DNA from: CAYLYM01 sp964387645
GTDB taxonomy: Bacteria; Calditrichota; Calditrichia; RBG-13-44-9
Assembly (NCBI GenBank): GCA_964387645.1
Contig: CAYLYM010000155.1
Location: 1 to 6,909, forward strand
Reading direction: 5' to 3'
DNA: 6,909 nucleotides
Each line of letters starts with the position of its first letter. The first letter of the stretch is position 1. The translations under genes and the position numbers were made by a program. Below the pieces are notes generated by a model. It was not told the DNA's origin. It did not search any database and was given only the letters and a program-made list of their open reading frames with translations. Positions 5,775-6,909 of the stretch are shown here, piece by piece.

Positions 5775-6710
5775 ATGAACAAAAGATCCAATTTTCCAAA
5801 AATTACTGGGCTTATTGTTGCGCCATTTACACCAATGAATTCCGATTTCAATCTAAATTTGCGTCTCATAGAAACTCAAGCTAATTTATTCAAAATGAAT
5901 CGTTTAAAAGGTGTATTCATTTGTGGGACCACTGGCGAAAGTTTATCACTAACTGTTGCTGAACGTATGAAAATTGCCGAGGAGTGGGGCCGTTTCACCG
6001 ATAAAGATTTTAAATTAATCGTTCACGTAGGACACAATTGTTTGGAGGAAGCTAAAAAACTGGCTAATCATGCACAAAAAATTGGTGCTACGGCAATTGG
6101 AACTATGCCACCTACTTTTTTCAAGCCAGCCTCATTAAAGGCTCTTGTCGAGTGGTGTTATGAAATATCTTCTGCAGCACCTGATTTGCCACTTTATTAT
6201 TATCATATTCCAACTATGACTGGCCTTACTTTTTTAATGCACGAGTTTTTATTTCAAGTAGAAAATAAGATCCCAAATCTGGCCGGTATTAAGTTTACAC
6301 ACGACAATCTATTGGATTTGGGTTTTTGTTTAACTTTTCAGAATGGAAAGTATGACATTCTGTTTGGTCGCGATGAGATATTACTGAGCGCATTGGTTTG
6401 TGGCGTTAAAGGTGCAGTTGGAAGCTTTTACAATTTTCTTGCCCCCACTTTCATCGATATTATAAAATATTTCAACGAAAACAAGCTTGATGAGGCTAAA
6501 AAACTTCAATCATGGATTCAAAAGTTTACAAAAATTTATATCCGTTTTGGGAATAATGTGGCTATAGGTAAAGCTATTATGAAAATTACCGGTCTTGATT
6601 GTGGTCCGGTCAGACTTCCTTTAAAAACTCTGAGTAATGATCAGTATTTTGAACTAAAGAAAGAATTAGACGCTATTAACTTCCGAAAATATGCTATAAA
6701 AATCGAGTAA
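5775..6710 (+). CDS. nanA: N-acetylneuraminate lyase (sialic acid aldolase) of the DapA/NanA family
   Basis: A 311-residue cytoplasmic class I aldolase of the dihydrodipicolinate synthase/N-acetylneuraminate lyase superfamily, the usual family length. Such lyases split N-acetylneuraminate into N-acetylmannosamine and pyruvate through a Schiff base. The pyruvate-binding loop is GTTGES at 51-56, the catalytic tyrosine is Y143 in YYYHIP, the Schiff-base lysine is K173 in AGIKFTH, and T175 follows it as in known lyases. GRDE (198-201) and GAVGSFYN (213-220) complete the sugar-side pocket. The position of the DapA carboxylate-binding arginine (YNVPSRTG) is M148 here (YHIPTMTG), which argues against lysine biosynthesis. 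As I recall it, human NPL shares GTTGE, SLSVSER-like, YYYHIP, LLSALV and GAVGS blocks, so this belongs to the NPL-like branch rather than the E. coli type. The gene stands alone, with no sialic-acid epimerase or kinase in the window. A related keto-sugar-acid aldolase is possible. The start is supported by alignment length, not by a ribosome-binding site. Confidence 0.85.
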   Translation: MNKRSNFPKITGLIVAPFTPMNSDFNLNLRLIETQANLFKMNRLKGVFICGTTGESLSLTVAERMKIAEEWGRFTDKDFKLIVHVGHNCLEEAKKLANHAQKIGATAIGTMPPTFFKPASLKALVEWCYEISSAAPDLPLYYYHIPTMTGLTFLMHEFLFQVENKIPNLAGIKFTHDNLLDLGFCLTFQNGKYDILFGRDEILLSALVCGVKGAVGSFYNFLAPTFIDIIKYFNENKLDEAKKLQSWIQKFTKIYIRFGNNVAIGKAIMKITGLDCGPVRLPLKTLSNDQYFELKKELDAINFRKYAIKIE

Positions 6711-6846
6711 TTTTATATACTTATAAAGAAAATAATAGTCTAAAAATTTTTCGTTACATGGTAAATTTCTTGAACTTTAACAATAGAATACCTCAACAAT
6801 TTTTAACTGACGCAAGCAAATTACAAGCCATAACGTCGAAAAAGAA

Positions 6847-6855
6847 TGTTATAAT
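6847..6855 (+). promoter_or_regulatory. Extended -10 promoter-like element near the right edge
   Basis: TGTTATAAT is a perfect extended -10 element (TGn followed by TATAAT), which can work without a -35, and no -35 is evident. Transcription would start near 6862. An ATG at 6894 then reads MIKFF and runs off the window, so it may be the start of a further plus-strand gene, but five codons are too few to call one. Between the aldolase stop and this element I see only a 6-bp A/T hairpin (6712-6727) and no clear terminator. Confidence 0.35.
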
Positions 6856-6909
6856 CTCTGATAAACAAACCATTTTACACCTTAGATGAGACAATGATCA
6901 AGTTTTTTA

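Noticed and set aside
5775..6710. Lysine-pathway DapA (dihydrodipicolinate synthase) as the identity of the aldolase
   Set aside because: The DapA arginine after the catalytic tyrosine is replaced by Met148, and the YYYHIP, KFTH and GAVGS blocks fit sialic-acid lyases better.
6712..6727. TTTATA-TACT-TATAAA hairpin after the aldolase gene as a terminator
   Set aside because: The stem is six A-T pairs only and no T-run follows.
1..6909. CRISPR array, tRNA, rRNA, insertion sequence or phage genes
   Set aside because: No regularly spaced repeats, cloverleaf sequence, rRNA blocks, transposase or terminal inverted repeats were found on reading either strand.

Overview
This is an A+T-rich bacterial window with three complete protein genes and one gene cut by the left edge. 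The organism is probably a Gram-negative of the FCB (Bacteroidetes/Chlorobi-Calditrichota-Marinimicrobia) type. The evidence is a very large TonB-dependent outer-membrane receptor with an N-terminal carboxypeptidase-regulatory-like domain, together with two genes that lack a Shine-Dalgarno sequence. The phylum is an inference from protein style; no rRNA or other marker is present.

Layout: positions 1-262 (minus) hold the first 87 codons of an unrecognised exported protein. It lies 46 bp downstream of, and is probably co-transcribed with, the receptor gene at 309-3641 (minus). A 308-bp divergent intergenic region (3642-3949) carries repeats and dyads plus a plausible promoter for each side. 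Positions 3950-5239 (plus) encode a membrane-anchored transcription regulator: a cytoplasmic winged-helix domain, one transmembrane helix and a periplasmic domain of about 270 residues. A 535-bp non-coding stretch (5240-5774) follows, with a weak terminator-like hairpin and a 15-bp dyad. Positions 5775-6710 (plus) encode an N-acetylneuraminate-lyase-type aldolase. The last 199 bp hold an extended -10-like element that may serve a gene beyond the window.

Working model (inference): the membrane-anchored regulator senses something in the periplasm and controls the divergent operon for outer-membrane uptake (receptor plus exported partner). The direct repeats and palindromes between the two genes are its candidate operators. 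The aldolase has the residues expected of a sialic-acid lyase rather than of dihydrodipicolinate synthase. This raises the possibility that the locus takes up and degrades sialic acid or a related keto-sugar acid, but no SusD, epimerase, kinase or sialidase is visible to support that directly.
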